From Methylophilaceae bacterium (GTDB taxonomy: Bacteria; Pseudomonadota; Gammaproteobacteria; Burkholderiales; Methylophilaceae): a stretch of 64,000 nt of DNA. Shown here one piece after another: positions 63,334-64,000 of the stretch (position 1 is the first letter of the stretch; each line of letters begins with the position of its first letter). Where the stretch lies: the NCBI GenBank assembly GCA_028823485.1, contig JAPKBG010000009.1, forward strand, positions 1 through 64,000, given 5' to 3'. The translations under genes were made by a program, and so were the position numbers. The notes below the pieces were generated by a model. It ran no database searches, was not told the origin of the DNA, and worked only from the letters and a program-made list of their open reading frames with translations.

Positions 63334-64000
63334 TTACTCTCTTTCGATTAACCCACGCCAACCTTCTTTGCGTAAGCAAATAGCAAAGGCTTTAGTAAAG
63401 GTAAATGTCTTTTTATTAGGGTAGTGAGCTTCACCCAGCTTTGTACTGCACTCATCCATGTTAGCTTCTAATATAGTAGCGTTGCCACCCATCTTCCACC
63501 AAGATTTAATGACATAGATATTAAATAAGCTTGGTTTAGGTTTTGCTACTGCTGGGATGCTAGATACGGGTGAGCTTGGTGTAACAGTAGTGATTGTCGA
63601 TGTATTCGGTGTGGAAGCGCTTGATGTAGAAGTGCTGGGTGAGGTTGTTTTGTTTATCGGTCTTATGTCAGGGTTTTGTGTATTTTCATCATCTTTTATA
63701 ACTACTTTTTCAGCATTAAGGCTAGAAGTCGTTTGCATGGTGTCTTTACTGTTCCCTTTGGGTGCGGTCATTCGGTTGTCATCGGCGATACTAACCGTTG
63801 CAAATAACTCTTCGTCGGAAAACCCTGACCCGTCTAGTTTTTGAACGGCCCAACCATTATCTTCTAGGCACTTTTCTAATGCTTTCTCATCACCTGCTTT
63901 AGCACAGATGGCTTTGCTTGTTTGCAAGTCTCTAGCGCCTGCCCCTCTCTTATAGGCAACCTCAGCACCGCAGCCTGTAATTAAGATAATTGATAAGCCT
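63334..64000 (-). CDS. Lipoprotein with Ser/Thr/Pro linker (partial, 5' end beyond window)
   Basis: The frame runs off the window. Its first visible residues LSIILITGCGAE form a lipobox (LITGC), so this is an exported lipoprotein and the start codon lies just past 64000. The sequence then has a Cys module (AICAKAGDEKALEKCLEDNGW), a low-complexity linker rich in Ser, Thr and Pro (about 120 residues long in all), and a second Cys module (DECSTKLGEAHYPNKK ... AICLRKEGWRGL). The two modules share C-x(n)-CL-x3-GW, suggesting duplication. Family not recognised. Confidence 0.7.
   Translation of the reverse strand, partial: GLSIILITGCGAEVAYKRGAGARDLQTSKAICAKAGDEKALEKCLEDNGWAVQKLDGSGFSDEELFATVSIADDNRMTAPKGNSKDTMQTTSSLNAEKVVIKDDENTQNPDIRPINKTTSPSTSTSSASTPNTSTITTVTPSSPVSSIPAVAKPKPSLFNIYVIKSWWKMGGNATILEANMDECSTKLGEAHYPNKKTFTFTKAFAICLRKEGWRGLIERE

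Overview
This 64 kb window is the replication-origin region of a low-GC betaproteobacterial chromosome. Protein features and gene order point to the Nitrosomonadales, probably a Methylophilaceae-like organism. The supporting blocks are mnmG-rsmG-parA-parB-atpIBEFHAGDC-glmU-glmS, rpmH-rnpA-yidD-yidC-mnmE back to back with dnaA-dnaN-gyrB, cutA-dsbD-tlpA, aroQ-accB-accC-prmA, and argH divergent from algZ-algR-hemC-hemD. The family-level placement is an inference from gene order and protein resemblance; no methylotrophy gene lies in the window.

Layout. Positions 1-14,739 (minus strand) hold cell-envelope precursor genes (glmS, glmU), the complete F1Fo ATP synthase operon, the ParAB segregation genes, rsmG and mnmG. 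Two perfect 16-bp parS sites lie at 13,258 (inside mnmG) and 14,882 (just upstream of it). Positions 14,740-16,300 are a decayed stretch with remnants of at least two genes, one clearly a DUF1508 (YegP-like) gene. Positions 16,306-20,106 hold the mnmE-yidC-yidD-rnpA-rpmH operon on the minus strand with a good sigma70-type promoter. From 20,339 dnaA, dnaN and gyrB run on the plus strand. The dnaA-dnaN spacer carries a perfect DnaA box and an AT-rich tract and is the likely oriC.

Positions 25,600-38,400 are accessory and metabolic: a PepSY-like exported protein, a spermidine-synthase-like protein, a tautomerase, a broken tpiA, a glycosyltransferase, a RelA lacking its ACT domain, dodecin, YcaO, RlmF, a frameshifted UbiM-like hydroxylase, and the ccoI-ccoS pair for cbb3 oxidase assembly behind a perfect FNR/ANR box. 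Positions 38,700-42,400 hold rubredoxin, katG and divergent oxyR. Positions 42,400-49,400 (minus strand) hold a zinc-ribbon/DUF3426 protein, prmA, accC, accB, aroQ, a TlpA-like thioredoxin, dsbD and cutA. Positions 49,400-57,900 mix fxsA, a 2Fe-2S reductase, an mscS relic, an FKBP isomerase, ybjQ, an M48 peptidase relic, hemD, hemC, a membrane protein, and a broken AlgZ/AlgR-type two-component system. Positions 57,900-64,000 hold argH, a broken LysM-like gene, hemW, recQ, a short frameshifted exported protein and a partial lipoprotein gene cut by the window end.

The most notable signal is genome erosion. About ten genes are broken by frameshifts, stop codons or internal deletions, while every housekeeping gene in the same 64 kb is intact. 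That pattern argues against sequencing error as the general cause. Losses concentrate in accessory and signalling functions (AlgZR, an mscS copy, an M48 protease, DUF1508, a PfkB-type kinase, the RelA regulatory domain). One deletion has fused the 3' end of ccoS to the interior of a convergent PfkB kinase gene. I found no CRISPR array, prophage, insertion sequence, defence island, tRNA or rRNA.
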